Source: Endozoicomonas sp031844845 (GTDB lineage Bacteria; Pseudomonadota; Gammaproteobacteria; Pseudomonadales; Endozoicomonadaceae). From it: a DNA stretch of 64,000 bases. Under the pieces are notes generated by a model. That model saw nothing but the letters and a program-made list of their open reading frames with translations, was not told the origin of the DNA and did not search any database. Below, piece by piece: positions 52,352 through 62,346 of the stretch. Location: NCBI RefSeq assembly GCF_031844845.1, contig NZ_JAVRMB020000305.1, forward strand, positions 1-64,000, given 5' to 3'. Numbering within the stretch: the stretch's first letter is position 1; the number at the start of each line of letters is the position of its first letter. The position numbers and the translations under genes are program-made.

Positions 52352-52792
52352 AGGCATTATGCGTTCGAGGACTTGAGCCATACCGGGAGCAAGGATATCC
52401 ATCTCCAGAATCAAAGCCATCCCCGTTTGAAAGGATGGACCTGATCGAGGAGTTCCATCACACAACAGGCCCGATAAACAACCTACCATGGGCATATGAC
52501 TGGCCAGCAGAATAACACCCGCCTCAGGCAACATCGGTAATAGCGCCTGAGGATTACCATCAGGCTCCAGCCCGGGAAGCGTTTCCACTTCACACCCTAA
52601 AGCCCCGGCGGCAATCCGGGCAGTTTGCTGAGCCCTCAAATAAGGGCTGGCAAAAATCCGGTCAACCTTCTGAGTTGCCAGGGAGGCAACCGTACTGGAC
52701 ACCTCTCGAACACCCTGGTCAGTCAGTACCCTTTCCATATCAGACGGTGCCGACCATGAAGCCTCACCATGGCGCATAATGATAAGTTTCAT
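52349..52792 (-). CDS. sixA: SixA, phosphohistidine phosphatase
   Basis: A 147-residue protein of the histidine phosphatase superfamily. The catalytic RHG motif is in MKLIIMRHGEASWS, the second arginine in FASPYLRAQQTA, and the second catalytic histidine in LLASHMPMVGCL. SixA dephosphorylates histidines of HPt or phosphotransferase proteins. It is last in gpsA, DUF4389, sixA; it starts 2 bp after the DUF4389 stop. Its own stop codon overlaps the end of a MITE-like repeat. Confidence 0.93.
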   Translation of the reverse strand: MKLIIMRHGEASWSAPSDMERVLTDQGVREVSSTVASLATQKVDRIFASPYLRAQQTARIAAGALGCEVETLPGLEPDGNPQALLPMLPEAGVILLASHMPMVGCLSGLLCDGTPRSGPSFQTGMALILEMDILAPGMAQVLERIMP

Positions 52793-52794
52793 GG

Positions 52795-53112
52795 TTAACC
52801 GTTATCCGATTCACTGGAGGCCTTGTCTGCACAGCTTGATGACTGAGGCCAGTCCGAGAACGGATAAGGCTTTACCTCAGTGTTATAGGTCAGGAACCCG
52901 GCAATCTGATAGATAAACTGGTTAACACCCCCACTGAATTTCAACAGACGCTCATTGGGCTCACCCATACAAAAGCCATGAACAGCCTGTACCAGTGCGA
53001 GCAACATCACCAGAAATGCCGCAAGATAGGCGACAATTCCAAAGCCAACCATAAACACAAGTCTCAACCAGCGAGACTCCGATTTCAGATTATTAACAAC
53101 CTTCTCATCCAT
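52795..53112 (-). CDS. DUF4389 membrane protein
   Basis: A 105-residue protein with one or two hydrophobic segments (about 17-43) followed by FSGGVNQFIYQIAGFLTYNT and EVKPYPFSDWP, the hallmarks of DUF4389. Function unknown. It sits between gpsA and sixA in the same direction, as in Pseudomonas. Confidence 0.9.
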   Translation of the reverse strand: MDEKVVNNLKSESRWLRLVFMVGFGIVAYLAAFLVMLLALVQAVHGFCMGEPNERLLKFSGGVNQFIYQIAGFLTYNTEVKPYPFSDWPQSSSCADKASSESDNG

Positions 53113-53191
53113 TGATCTTCTCCACTCTTCTCCAAAAAATTGCCAAAGTAAATGCCAGATCCAGCCTCAATAGCCATGATCTTTACATCAA

Positions 53192-54241
53192 TCATCTGGA
53201 CATAAATTCCACATCCGTTTTCTGTTCCCTGAGCATCATCCCCTTGACCAGGGCATCAATCCCATTACCTTCAAAAATGATACTGTATAATCCATCCACC
53301 AGAGGCATGTACACCCCCAGTTCATCGGCTTTTTGCTTCACCTGCTTAAGCGTATTAACCCCTTCGGCAACCTGCCCGAGTCTTGACTCGGCTTCTTCCA
53401 GTGAAAAGCCTTCCCCAAGGGCATAACCCACACGAAAGTTACGACTTAAATCAGACGTACAGGTAGCCACCAGATCACCGACGCCGGCCAGCCCCAGAAA
53501 CGTCATTGGGTTGGCCCCAAGGGTGACCGCAAAGCGACTCATTTCCGCAAGACTCCGGGTGATCAACATACTCTTGGTATTTTCACCCATTCCCAGCGCA
53601 GCACCCATTCCGGAAACAATGGCATAAATATTCTTCAGGGCACCCGCCAGCTCAACCCCATACACATCCGTGTTGGAGTAAACCCTGAAATAGTCACAGT
53701 GCAAAACAGACTGGACCATCTGACACAAGTCTTCATCTTCACTGGCAATAACCGTGGCCGTTAACGCCTTGGCGACAATCTCACGAGCCAGATTGGGGCC
53801 ACTGAGCACGCCAATTCGGGCATCATCCAGCTCCTCATGCAAAATCTGACTCATCAGGTCAAAGGTGACTGACTCAATACCTTTGGTGGTACTGATCACT
53901 ATCTTGCCTGAGAGTAATCCCCCGGTTTTTTTTACCACTTCTCTGAAGGACTTGCTGGGAATGGCAATAAAAACGATATCAGCATCTGAGACTACAGCCG
54001 CAAGATCCGTGTCTGCAGTGACCGATGGATGAATGTTAAACTCCGGAAGGTATCTGGCATTGACATGATCATCATTAATGCTCCTAACCTGTTCTGCATC
54101 CCTCATCCAGAGTTTTACCCGGTGCCCATTGGTGGCAGAGATATCAGCCAGGGCCGTTCCAAAACTGCCACCACCAAGAACAGCGATGGTATAGTCACTG
54201 GCACCACCATGCTCAGCCGTGCTATCTGGCCTGTCGGTCAT
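53192..54241 (-). CDS. gpsA: GpsA, glycerol-3-phosphate dehydrogenase [NAD(P)+]
   Basis: A 349-residue cytoplasmic enzyme that reduces dihydroxyacetone phosphate to sn-glycerol 3-phosphate for phospholipid synthesis. The Rossmann motif is TIAVLGGGSFGTALADI near residue 19, and IVISTTKGIE and VLSGPNLAREI follow. The catalytic lysine is in VYGVELAGALKNIYAIVSGM near 210. TFLGLAGVGDLVATCTSDLSRN is the substrate-binding signature. A polar leader of about 15 residues precedes the core. It heads a minus-strand operon with the DUF4389 gene and sixA, and is divergent from fabA. Confidence 0.97.
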   Translation of the reverse strand: MTDRPDSTAEHGGASDYTIAVLGGGSFGTALADISATNGHRVKLWMRDAEQVRSINDDHVNARYLPEFNIHPSVTADTDLAAVVSDADIVFIAIPSKSFREVVKKTGGLLSGKIVISTTKGIESVTFDLMSQILHEELDDARIGVLSGPNLAREIVAKALTATVIASEDEDLCQMVQSVLHCDYFRVYSNTDVYGVELAGALKNIYAIVSGMGAALGMGENTKSMLITRSLAEMSRFAVTLGANPMTFLGLAGVGDLVATCTSDLSRNFRVGYALGEGFSLEEAESRLGQVAEGVNTLKQVKQKADELGVYMPLVDGLYSIIFEGNGIDALVKGMMLREQKTDVEFMSR

Positions 54242-54801
54242 GTTGTTAATCCTGAGTTACACGCTCAATAATACGGGTACTGGTCTGTGCCGACACAAGG
54301 CAGTCGACAGAGACCGGGACACCACGAGCTGCTGTATAGTAAAAACCGTATTTAATCACACTCCCAGATCCGGTGGCACAGTTCAGACACACCGGAAGCA
54401 AAAAAATAGATTATCCGTTGCATAGCTAGCAAACCCCCCCCGACTGTATTACCTTTAACTTTTGTGGATCATGCCAGTTTTGCAACAAGTCTAATGCCCA
54501 ACGGCCTTCTGGTAATAAAATGCTACGAAAATTATCATTGTCTGCCTTTTCGGCGGTGCAGTGTTGTCTTTTTGTTACAAACAGGCCAACAGCACTATGA
54601 CAGATAAACAGCAATGGTATAGTTCAGCTCCGGAACGATAGTAATGCATTTTGCAAGACTGTCAGGGTATAAGTGGGGTCATCAGACCCTGATATGAACG
54701 CCATATCGGCAGGGATGTCCTGATCAGAGTATCGGCTTTCCAGGTGTCATGACTGGCCTGATGCCATGCAGGTGCTGGACCTTCCAGGAACCAATAAGCT
54801 A
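54242..54801. other. Gene-free interval between gpsA and fabA
   Basis: About 560 bp that must hold the gpsA and fabA promoters. It contains a C8 run (54431-54440 region) and a stem-loop GGGTC-ATCA-GACCC near 54673-54686, about 115 bp before fabA. No DesT-, FabR- or FadR-type operator was recognised. No gene is seen. Confidence 0.45.
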
Positions 54802-55338
54802 ATGAAGCAACCTTTTAAACCTGATTTTCAACAAGCATCTTTCAGTAAAGAAGATTTGTTGCGCTGTTCACAGGGCGAACTCTTTGGTCCTGGCAATGCT
54901 CAACTACCTGCACCCAATATGCTGATGCTGGACCGCATTGTTCATATTTCTGAAGAAGGTGGCGCCTATGGAAAAGGCGAAATTATTGCCGAGCTGGATA
55001 TCAACCCGGATCTCTGGTTCTTCGCCTGCCACTTTCCCGGTGACCCGGTGATGCCGGGTTGTCTTGGCCTTGACGCCATGTGGCAGCTGGTTGGTTTCTA
55101 CCTGGGATGGATGGGTAATCCGGGTCGTGGACGCGCCCTGGGCAGTGGTGACTTGAAATTCACCGGCCAGATTCTACCCACCAGCAAAAAAGTGACTTAT
55201 CGTATCGATATTAAACGTATCATCGCACGTAAACTGGTTCTGGGTATTGCTGACGGAACGGTCAGTGTTGATGATCGGGAAATTTACAAAGCAGAAGGTC
55301 TGCGGGTTGGTCTTTTCCAGAATACCGATTCTTTCTGA
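54802..55338 (+). CDS. fabA: FabA, 3-hydroxydecanoyl-ACP dehydratase/isomerase
   Basis: Dehydrates 3-hydroxyacyl-ACP and isomerises trans-2- to cis-3-decenoyl-ACP, the branch to unsaturated fatty acids. The start at 54802 gives 178 residues (MKQPFKPDFQQASFSKEDLL), close to the usual length of 171; an earlier ATG at 54766 would add 12 atypical residues. The catalytic His is in FFACHFPGDPVMPGCLGLDA, with the catalytic Asp in LGLDAMWQ. The end GLRVGLFQNTDSF is the family terminus. fabB follows after 42 bp. Confidence 0.97.
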   Translation: MKQPFKPDFQQASFSKEDLLRCSQGELFGPGNAQLPAPNMLMLDRIVHISEEGGAYGKGEIIAELDINPDLWFFACHFPGDPVMPGCLGLDAMWQLVGFYLGWMGNPGRGRALGSGDLKFTGQILPTSKKVTYRIDIKRIIARKLVLGIADGTVSVDDREIYKAEGLRVGLFQNTDSF

Positions 55339-55380
55339 CTCTGATTTTTCTGACTAAATGGGCTATTCAGGTTGACATCA

Positions 55381-56598
55381 ATGAAACGTGTTGTAGTTAC
55401 AGGGATTGGCATCACATCCTGTCTGGGCATTACCCAGGACGAGGTTGCTGACAGTCTTAAACATGGGCGCTCCGGCATTCGCTTTAATGAAAGCTACAGG
55501 GAGCATGGTTTCCGCAGCCAGGTATCCGGCACAGTAGATATCGATTTCACGCAGTTTATTGACCGCAAAACCCTGCGATTTATGGGTAACGCCGCTGCCT
55601 ACGCCTATATTGCCATGAAGCAGGCAATCGAAGATGCAGGACTGACTGAAGAGCAGGTATCCAATCCTCGCACAGGTCTGATTGCCGCATCCGGTGGCGC
55701 GTCCTCAGAAAACATTGTCGACTCTGCAGACATCATGAGAGAAAAAGGTGTCAAACGAGTCGGTCCTTATCGCGTCACCCGCACCATGGGCAGTACGGTC
55801 TCTGCCTGTCTTGCTACTCCCTTTAAGATCAAGGGTGTTAACTATTCCATCACCTCGGCCTGTGCCACCAGTGCACACTGCATAGGCAATGCTATCGAAC
55901 AGATCCAGCTGGGCAAGCAGGACATCGTATTTGCTGGCGGTGGTGAAGAAGAGCATTGGACCCAGACCGGCCTGTTTGATGCCATGGGCGCGTTGAGCAC
56001 CAAATATAACGAAACGCCTCAACAGGCTTCCCGTGCTTATGATGCTGACCGTGATGGTTTTGTTATCGCCGGCGGCGGTGGCATGATCGTTGTTGAAGAA
56101 CTGGAGCACGCCAAAGCCCGTGGCGCCAAAATCTATGCAGAAATTACTGGCTATGGTGCAACTTCCGATGGCTACGATATGGTTGCCCCGTCCGGTGAAG
56201 GTGCTGCCCGCTGCATGCGCGTGGCAATGGAAAGCCTTAAAGAGCCCATTGATTACATCAACACTCACGGTACCAGTACGCCGGTAGGTGATGTTGCAGA
56301 ATTGAAAGCACTCATTGAAGTGTTTGGCGACCAGATGCCTGTGGTCAGCTCGACTAAATCGCTCTCCGGGCACTCTCTCGGTGCAGCTGGCGTTCAGGAA
56401 GCCATTTACTGCCTGCTGATGATGAAGCATAACTTTATCACCGCCTCTGCCAACATCCAGAAGCTTGATGAAGCGGCAACCAACCTGCCAATTCTGGTGG
56501 GTGAAGCCCGTGAACAAACCCTGAACCGGGTTATGTCCAACAGCTTTGGTTTTGGTGGTACTAACGCCTCCCTGGTATTTGAACGTTATCAGGGGTAA
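55381..56598 (+). CDS. fabB: FabB, 3-oxoacyl-ACP synthase I
   Basis: Elongates unsaturated acyl-ACP with malonyl-ACP. The start at 55381 gives MKRVVVTGIGITSCLGI and 405 residues. The catalytic cysteine is in ITSACATSAHCIG near residue 163, and the two histidines are in YINTHGTSTPVGD and KSLSGHSLGAAG. GFGGTNASLVFERY closes the protein. Together with fabA it forms the anaerobic unsaturated fatty-acid operon, as in E. coli and Pseudomonas. Confidence 0.97.
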   Translation: MKRVVVTGIGITSCLGITQDEVADSLKHGRSGIRFNESYREHGFRSQVSGTVDIDFTQFIDRKTLRFMGNAAAYAYIAMKQAIEDAGLTEEQVSNPRTGLIAASGGASSENIVDSADIMREKGVKRVGPYRVTRTMGSTVSACLATPFKIKGVNYSITSACATSAHCIGNAIEQIQLGKQDIVFAGGGEEEHWTQTGLFDAMGALSTKYNETPQQASRAYDADRDGFVIAGGGGMIVVEELEHAKARGAKIYAEITGYGATSDGYDMVAPSGEGAARCMRVAMESLKEPIDYINTHGTSTPVGDVAELKALIEVFGDQMPVVSSTKSLSGHSLGAAGVQEAIYCLLMMKHNFITASANIQKLDEAATNLPILVGEAREQTLNRVMSNSFGFGGTNASLVFERYQG

Positions 56599-56657
56599 CC
56601 CCCCTGAAAAGGATCAGGTCCGCTTATCTCAACAGCGGCCTGCCCTCTCCCCTCTGA

Positions 56658-59600
56658 TCATCTGGATTCAGTCCTGATAATGATTTCAGGCAGCTGAATC
56701 CTGCCATACAGCGTCGGGCTGAAAGGATTCCCCCTCCGCTCCATCTCTAACTCAAGCTGAGCACGGTAGCCCTTGCTGTTATAGAGCAGTTCAACCCGGT
56801 TATCGGTCTGCCACTGGTCACAAGCAAAGACAAACCGCAGCCAGGCCCAGGGACCGGTGTAACTCTGCTGTGTCAAAACCACTGAATCGTCGCTGATAGT
56901 AACAATAAACTGCTCTGACTCATTACCGGGCCACTGTCGCTTTTGCCAGAGCCGGGGACCATGGCGATAGACAAAGCGGCCATTACTGTCCCTGAGGGAA
57001 AACTCCGATGCCCGGGCACTCAGTTCAAGGCTGCGCATCTGGTAATTAACCTGAAGTGAACCATCAGCATTTAACAGCTGCTGTTGCAGTTGACGGGCAT
57101 TATCCAGCTGACGCAACAGGGTGCGGCTCACCGGCAACTGCTGCCCTTTCACGGTTTTCAACTGCCCGCCAGTGCTCTCTTTCTGCAGAAATGGCATCAG
57201 AATGACACCGAAATTATCCAGCACCCCCTTCGGTTTGAAAAACTCAGTGAAGTCAGCGGGCTGACTATCACTGTTGGTTCCTGATGACATAGGGAAGCGG
57301 TGACGAAGATGCTGATTCCAGAATGGATAAACCTCCTGCTGCCAACGCCTCTGACAATAACGACCAGCGCCGGCTATTGCTCTGGTCCACACCTCCCCGG
57401 CCAACTGGTTGAGCCAGTAACCAGCCCGGGTATCATCACTGGCCGCCTGATACCACAGTTCCTGCAGGATATTCTGGTTATTGGTCATCACGTTGACTGC
57501 CAGCTGGTACAGGGCAAGATCCGGGTCAAAATGTCCGTTAATAGCCTGCAGCTCCTGCAACAGCTGATCCAGAACCGGGGATAGCCGACTTTGCAGGTCG
57601 GCAGCATAGCCGGTGTATTCGGCAAAAGCCTCGTTAACAATGGCCGGATTATCCGGGGCAACTTTTCTGGCTGACCTGACCGGCAACAACCGGGTCGCCT
57701 GATTGACTATACGGGTGGTTTTCCGGACAGCGGCGGGAGCCGGGATGTTGCTGGCCTGCCGCCCCATGGCAATGGCGTCCGGGGCTGACGGTTCTTCTGC
57801 CAGTGATGTCTCACTGGCGACCACATTCAACAGACTCTGCAGTGCCGCCCCCTCTCTGGCCAACAGATTGGTCTGCTGCTCGACCTGGTCAAGGCTGCTG
57901 GCTGGTTGCAACCGGATACGGTTGATCAGATTATCCCAGGTACGGATATAGTCCCGGAAATAAAACGCCCGGATCCGTCGACTGATTCTCGCCAGCTCAA
58001 TCACCGACACCTGGGATTCCCCCTTCTGAATCCGATTCAGGCTGATGATTTCCCGTTTCAATAACGGCGATGTTGCCGAGAGGTTCAGCCGGGTATAGAT
58101 GCTTCGTGTGTAGAACCGGGCAATTTCGGCATTATCACCGTCCGTTGCAACAGTAAACAGACTGGCGAACTCATTGCCAAACAGCTCCCGGGCATTCAGA
58201 ACCCCGCTGAATTGCCGCAGCCGACGAAGATGGTCGTACACCAGACGCTCAGGAGGCTGGGTGGACAGCACCTCCCTGGCCCGCTCGGTCAGTGCCTGAT
58301 CCGGCAGAATCTTTGCTATATTTCTGATGCCTTCCAGACGCCAGATATCCACCAGCAAGCTGTCAAGCTGCTTGCCTGCCTCCTCCCCCGGATCCGCCAG
58401 CAGCACATTCCGGATATGGCTCTGTAACAGCCCGGTATCCCGAATCTTCGGATCAAACAGCATCAGGTAATATTGCAGATCATCAAACAGTTGATCACTG
58501 TGCAGTGTTACCGCCATCTGCAACCGATCATGAAAGCGTTGTACCAGGGGCATCCATAAATATTGTCGCAGCTGCTGTTGGTAAAATGCCTGAATATTCC
58601 TGGCCGTATTCCAGTCCAGCAGGCCACCGTGGTACATCCACCGGGAAGACTGCTGGTAAAGCCGGTTCAATAACTGAAGACCAGCCAACAGCTGAACCAC
58701 ATCGCTGGCCGGGATGCTATCTCCGGGTGCCACCAGCTGCTGGATTGAGTGCTGATAATCATTGATGATCATTTTCTGCTGCGCCAGCAGTTGTTCATTG
58801 TATTGAATCTGCCACCAGCAAAAAGTCAGCCCAGCAATCAGAACCGCCGCCAGAGCTCCTGACGCCAGGGAGATCCGGGCCAGCCAGAGCTTTCTGGCTA
58901 TGGGGTTCTCCCTCACGTTCCCCATATCATTAAACAGAATTCTGTTGAAAAACTTCTGACTGAAATAACTCTGGTTATCGGGAATCTGTGGCTGCACAGG
59001 CTGCGCCTTAAAACCATGCAGCCGTGCCACCTCTGAGGCCAGCAGATTAATACTGTCACCATGCTGGCCACAGGAACTGAACCAAACCCCCTTCAGCTCC
59101 GGGGAAGAGACACCATAGCGGGACTGAAAAATCTCATCACAAAAAAAGTGCAGCCGTTCTCCCAGTAACCTGAACTGTAAAACATAGCGGACCTGGGCCT
59201 GCCGGGCATTGCCGTCTTTCTCGGGGTGGATACCATCAAACAGCGCATCGGACAGCTCTTTATGGCAGAGGTCAAAGGCCTCCCGAAACTGGTCGGGATG
59301 GTATCCTTCCTGAAGATAGAAACCGAAGGGAAACATCTGTCGTTGACTATTCATACGACGGAACATTTCCATAAAGCCATTCAGTCGGTCAGCCTGGGTC
59401 AATAAAACCCAGACCGGGAAGGTATTCACAAAATGACGGTTAAGCGCCAATAACCGCCAGCGCAACTGCCGTGCCTGCTCCAGCAGGCCATTGGGATTGC
59501 GCATAATCAGCTGTTCGGTAGAGAGCGTGGCCAGGATACCGTTGATTGGCCGGCGGGGACGTTTTTTCCTGATCAACTCCAGCAGGTGGTTCCAGAGAAA

Positions 59601-60125
59601 TTCATCCAGCTGTTCTTTATCCCGGGTGTAGTAATGGCCGGCCAGTTCAACAATCACGGCGTGTTCACCCAGCCAGAAGACAATGCTGGACTTTTGCTTG
59701 GGTGATCCGGCGATCACCTTCTCAAACCCGGCATCAATAAGCCAACTGGATTTCCCGGAACCATCGGTACCCACCATCATTAACCATGCCAGTGTGTAGG
59801 GTGTGCTGCCATGACGGCTGGTCAGTATTTTCCAGAGGTGGTTCCAGTCATCCATCAACTGTTGTTTGTACTGAAGCTTATCTTCCTCAAAAATTGCGTC
59901 TTCGGAAGCAAGGCTGGCATGAGCCCTGGCTGGTCGACGACGCAGGATTTTCCAGAGCATCAGACAGCAGGCCAGCACAATAATAAACGTCAGTGTCCAC
60001 TGCCAGCGGGTGGTCAGCCATACAAATACCTCGCTGCTGATCAGGGGTGCCAGCCAAACCAGTAATAACAACGTCGCCGACAGTAATGTGACAATTAATG
60101 CAGGAATAAAGATTGATTTGGTCAT
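56658..60125 (-). CDS. tssM: TssM (IcmF), type VI secretion membrane complex
   Basis: A 1155-residue inner-membrane protein that with TssL and TssJ anchors the baseplate. Two N-terminal hydrophobic segments (about 7-30 and 42-60) are followed by a cytoplasmic domain with Walker A GTDGSGKS (119-126), so nucleotide binding is possible. A third membrane segment lies near residues 425-445, followed by the large periplasmic part, which contacts TssJ. Length is typical. It overlaps tssL by four bases and is the last gene of the cluster before fabB, with which it converges. Confidence 0.95.
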   Translation of the reverse strand: MTKSIFIPALIVTLLSATLLLLVWLAPLISSEVFVWLTTRWQWTLTFIIVLACCLMLWKILRRRPARAHASLASEDAIFEEDKLQYKQQLMDDWNHLWKILTSRHGSTPYTLAWLMMVGTDGSGKSSWLIDAGFEKVIAGSPKQKSSIVFWLGEHAVIVELAGHYYTRDKEQLDEFLWNHLLELIRKKRPRRPINGILATLSTEQLIMRNPNGLLEQARQLRWRLLALNRHFVNTFPVWVLLTQADRLNGFMEMFRRMNSQRQMFPFGFYLQEGYHPDQFREAFDLCHKELSDALFDGIHPEKDGNARQAQVRYVLQFRLLGERLHFFCDEIFQSRYGVSSPELKGVWFSSCGQHGDSINLLASEVARLHGFKAQPVQPQIPDNQSYFSQKFFNRILFNDMGNVRENPIARKLWLARISLASGALAAVLIAGLTFCWWQIQYNEQLLAQQKMIINDYQHSIQQLVAPGDSIPASDVVQLLAGLQLLNRLYQQSSRWMYHGGLLDWNTARNIQAFYQQQLRQYLWMPLVQRFHDRLQMAVTLHSDQLFDDLQYYLMLFDPKIRDTGLLQSHIRNVLLADPGEEAGKQLDSLLVDIWRLEGIRNIAKILPDQALTERAREVLSTQPPERLVYDHLRRLRQFSGVLNARELFGNEFASLFTVATDGDNAEIARFYTRSIYTRLNLSATSPLLKREIISLNRIQKGESQVSVIELARISRRIRAFYFRDYIRTWDNLINRIRLQPASSLDQVEQQTNLLAREGAALQSLLNVVASETSLAEEPSAPDAIAMGRQASNIPAPAAVRKTTRIVNQATRLLPVRSARKVAPDNPAIVNEAFAEYTGYAADLQSRLSPVLDQLLQELQAINGHFDPDLALYQLAVNVMTNNQNILQELWYQAASDDTRAGYWLNQLAGEVWTRAIAGAGRYCQRRWQQEVYPFWNQHLRHRFPMSSGTNSDSQPADFTEFFKPKGVLDNFGVILMPFLQKESTGGQLKTVKGQQLPVSRTLLRQLDNARQLQQQLLNADGSLQVNYQMRSLELSARASEFSLRDSNGRFVYRHGPRLWQKRQWPGNESEQFIVTISDDSVVLTQQSYTGPWAWLRFVFACDQWQTDNRVELLYNSKGYRAQLELEMERRGNPFSPTLYGRIQLPEIIIRTESR

Positions 60126-60985
60126 GGTTTTTTATGGGGTTTGGACGTGCTGCCCGGATTTGCAAGAGAATGGATCAGCGACGTGGACAGTTGCACAGGC
60201 GTTGCCTGAACCTGCTCCCGCTGCAGATCACTGAGCCCGGTATAGGTACGGTTGATATGCTGTATCCAGAAATGACTGGCAATACCTGACAGCCCGAGAA
60301 TAAGCACAACCACCGGCAGATAATACCGAACCCGAATAACTTTCAATGGTCGCCAGGGGGCGCTGAGAATTGGCAGGGCCTGTTGTTCCCCGGGTTTCTG
60401 ATGCTCGCGAATCTCCTGATAGAGATTATCCGCCAGCTTTGCCAGCTCATGTTTATCGGTATTCTGATAGCGACCGCAGAACCCCAGGCGCAACAGTAAA
60501 TAGAGGAGTTCAATAAAGTCGATCATTTTGGGCGCGTTCTGCCGCGCCTGTTCCAGCAGGACAAAAAACACTTCACCGGCATTGCGCTGCTGAAAAAGCT
60601 GGGCCACCAAACTGTGGTTTTCCCAGCAGCCCGCCTGCCCCCAGGCGGTGTTCATAACCTCCTCATCAAAGGCAGCACAGAGGGCATAACAGGTTTTTTC
60701 CATCATCCGGGGCGGGTAGCCTGCGTTCAGCCCCTGGTTATGGAGTTCGCTAATACTCCTGAGCAGGTACTGATGCAGTTCCGGCAGATTCCCGGGTTCC
60801 TGCTGCTGTGAAAGCGTGGTGAGAATTGCCAGCAATTCTGCCGACAGGTTGATTAGAGTATTGCTGCTGATATTGAAGTTACGGAACAGGGTGCTCTCAT
60901 CACGAAAGTTATCACGCAGTGCTTCTTCACCCTTTTCCCGACTATCAGCACTGGCAGCCTCATTTCCGCTACTGGACGGAGTCAT
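60122..60985 (-). CDS. tssL: TssL (DotU/IcmH family), type VI secretion membrane complex
   Basis: A 287-residue DotU-type protein. The cytoplasmic domain contains YALCAAFDEEVMNTAWGQAG near residue 115 and LLYLLLRLGFCGRYQ near 165, both family hallmarks. A single C-terminal membrane segment, YYLPVVVLILGLSGIASHF, lies near residues 225-245. There is no OmpA-like peptidoglycan-binding extension. It lies between tssK and tssM in the same direction. Confidence 0.95.
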   Translation of the reverse strand: MTPSSSGNEAASADSREKGEEALRDNFRDESTLFRNFNISSNTLINLSAELLAILTTLSQQQEPGNLPELHQYLLRSISELHNQGLNAGYPPRMMEKTCYALCAAFDEEVMNTAWGQAGCWENHSLVAQLFQQRNAGEVFFVLLEQARQNAPKMIDFIELLYLLLRLGFCGRYQNTDKHELAKLADNLYQEIREHQKPGEQQALPILSAPWRPLKVIRVRYYLPVVVLILGLSGIASHFWIQHINRTYTGLSDLQREQVQATPVQLSTSLIHSLANPGSTSKPHKKP

Positions 60986-61008
60986 ATGGCGTTACCTGAT
61001 TACCAAGA

Positions 61009-62346
61009 TTACCTGATTACAAAACAGTTGATGACCGTGTCATCCGGCATCTGTTCATCCACATGAAGGGCCAGCAGATCATGGGTTCGCACCATTTCCT
61101 GCCAGAGTTCATTGTCAGTATCAATTTCAAAATAGACCGTGTTGGCCTTTGCCCTCAGTTCAATGGGCGGTCCTGCCATGGCGCTGATGGGAACCGCTGT
61201 CAGGGCATTGCGAACCCGCTCGGCAATACGGTTATGACCGCACAGTTTGGCAGCGTTGATAAATACCATACGGGTCCGGGACTGGCTCAGGCTGGACGAC
61301 ACCGAAAGAATAAACCGACCGTCATTAAACAGGGTCCGGTCGTCAACCCGGGTACGCAGAAGACGACGAAGTTTAAATAATCGGGTATCCCAGCTGAGCT
61401 TGACCACCTTATCCTTACTGGCCTGCCGCAGATTCAGTAACAGGCTGGACAGCACCGGGGCGAAGGAGGCATAAATCTCCAGCTCATTAAAATCAGGGAA
61501 TTCCGGTGCCAGTGTCGTGGTAAATGTGGCCAGGTCAGCCGCTATAATGGCCAACAGGCGGTAAAGCTCGCAGGCAGAAATACCCGACTGCTTTTCCACC
61601 AGCTTCAGCCAGGCACCATGGCGATTAAGCGCCTGCAGCCACAGATATTCAATCTGCAGGGTCTGATAACTTTTCTGCTGTCCTTCAACCCCGATCTGAG
61701 TAGCAATAACCGACGCCCGTTGCCTGACCATGGCCCTCAGATTCTGGATCTGTTCAAGCAGATAGCGGGAGACACGGTAATCGAGACAACGGGGAATAAA
61801 GGTACTATCAAGGATCACCTCGCCATCCGGGTGATACTCCTGAATACGGGCAACCATCAGGGTTGAATAATCATCCAGCACCTCGCCCTCAACCATCAGG
61901 CCAGGATTCAGCCGGGACAGCTCCAGCTGCACCGGTTCATTTTTCTGGTCAGTCCCATCATAAACACTGTGGGCAGAGCTGATATAACGAATCGCCCTGG
62001 TCATTTTTTCTTCCGGCGCCGTGTTGACACAACCCGGCTTATCCAGGGGAATGGCCAGATAGACGGCGCCTCCCCGATGGCTGCTGTCCAGATTCAGGGA
62101 CAGGGAGGCCGATAATTCAAAGGGCGTACCATCGGGAAACAATCCGCGGGCTTCACGGATAAACAGTTTGCCCGCCCTGAGCTGTTCATTATCAATGCCC
62201 AGAGCGGTAAAACCGGCTTTTCCCGGCGCATAGAGATTAAACAGTTGTCGGTTATACCGTTCAAGGTATCGCTCCTGCTGTTGGAAATGCTGGGGGCTGA
62301 GAAATATCCCCTCAAGCCAGACGGCTTTATCAAAGCTGTGATCCAT
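61009..62346 (-). CDS. tssK: TssK, type VI secretion baseplate component
   Basis: A 445-residue protein that links the baseplate to the membrane complex. The opening KAVWLEGIFLSPQHFQQQER is the TssK signature, followed by YLERYNRQLFNLY and, near the C-terminus, AGPPIELRAKANTVYFEID. It starts 17 bases inside the end of tssJ. No membrane segment is seen. Confidence 0.95.
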   Translation of the reverse strand: MDHSFDKAVWLEGIFLSPQHFQQQERYLERYNRQLFNLYAPGKAGFTALGIDNEQLRAGKLFIREARGLFPDGTPFELSASLSLNLDSSHRGGAVYLAIPLDKPGCVNTAPEEKMTRAIRYISSAHSVYDGTDQKNEPVQLELSRLNPGLMVEGEVLDDYSTLMVARIQEYHPDGEVILDSTFIPRCLDYRVSRYLLEQIQNLRAMVRQRASVIATQIGVEGQQKSYQTLQIEYLWLQALNRHGAWLKLVEKQSGISACELYRLLAIIAADLATFTTTLAPEFPDFNELEIYASFAPVLSSLLLNLRQASKDKVVKLSWDTRLFKLRRLLRTRVDDRTLFNDGRFILSVSSSLSQSRTRMVFINAAKLCGHNRIAERVRNALTAVPISAMAGPPIELRAKANTVYFEIDTDNELWQEMVRTHDLLALHVDEQMPDDTVINCFVIR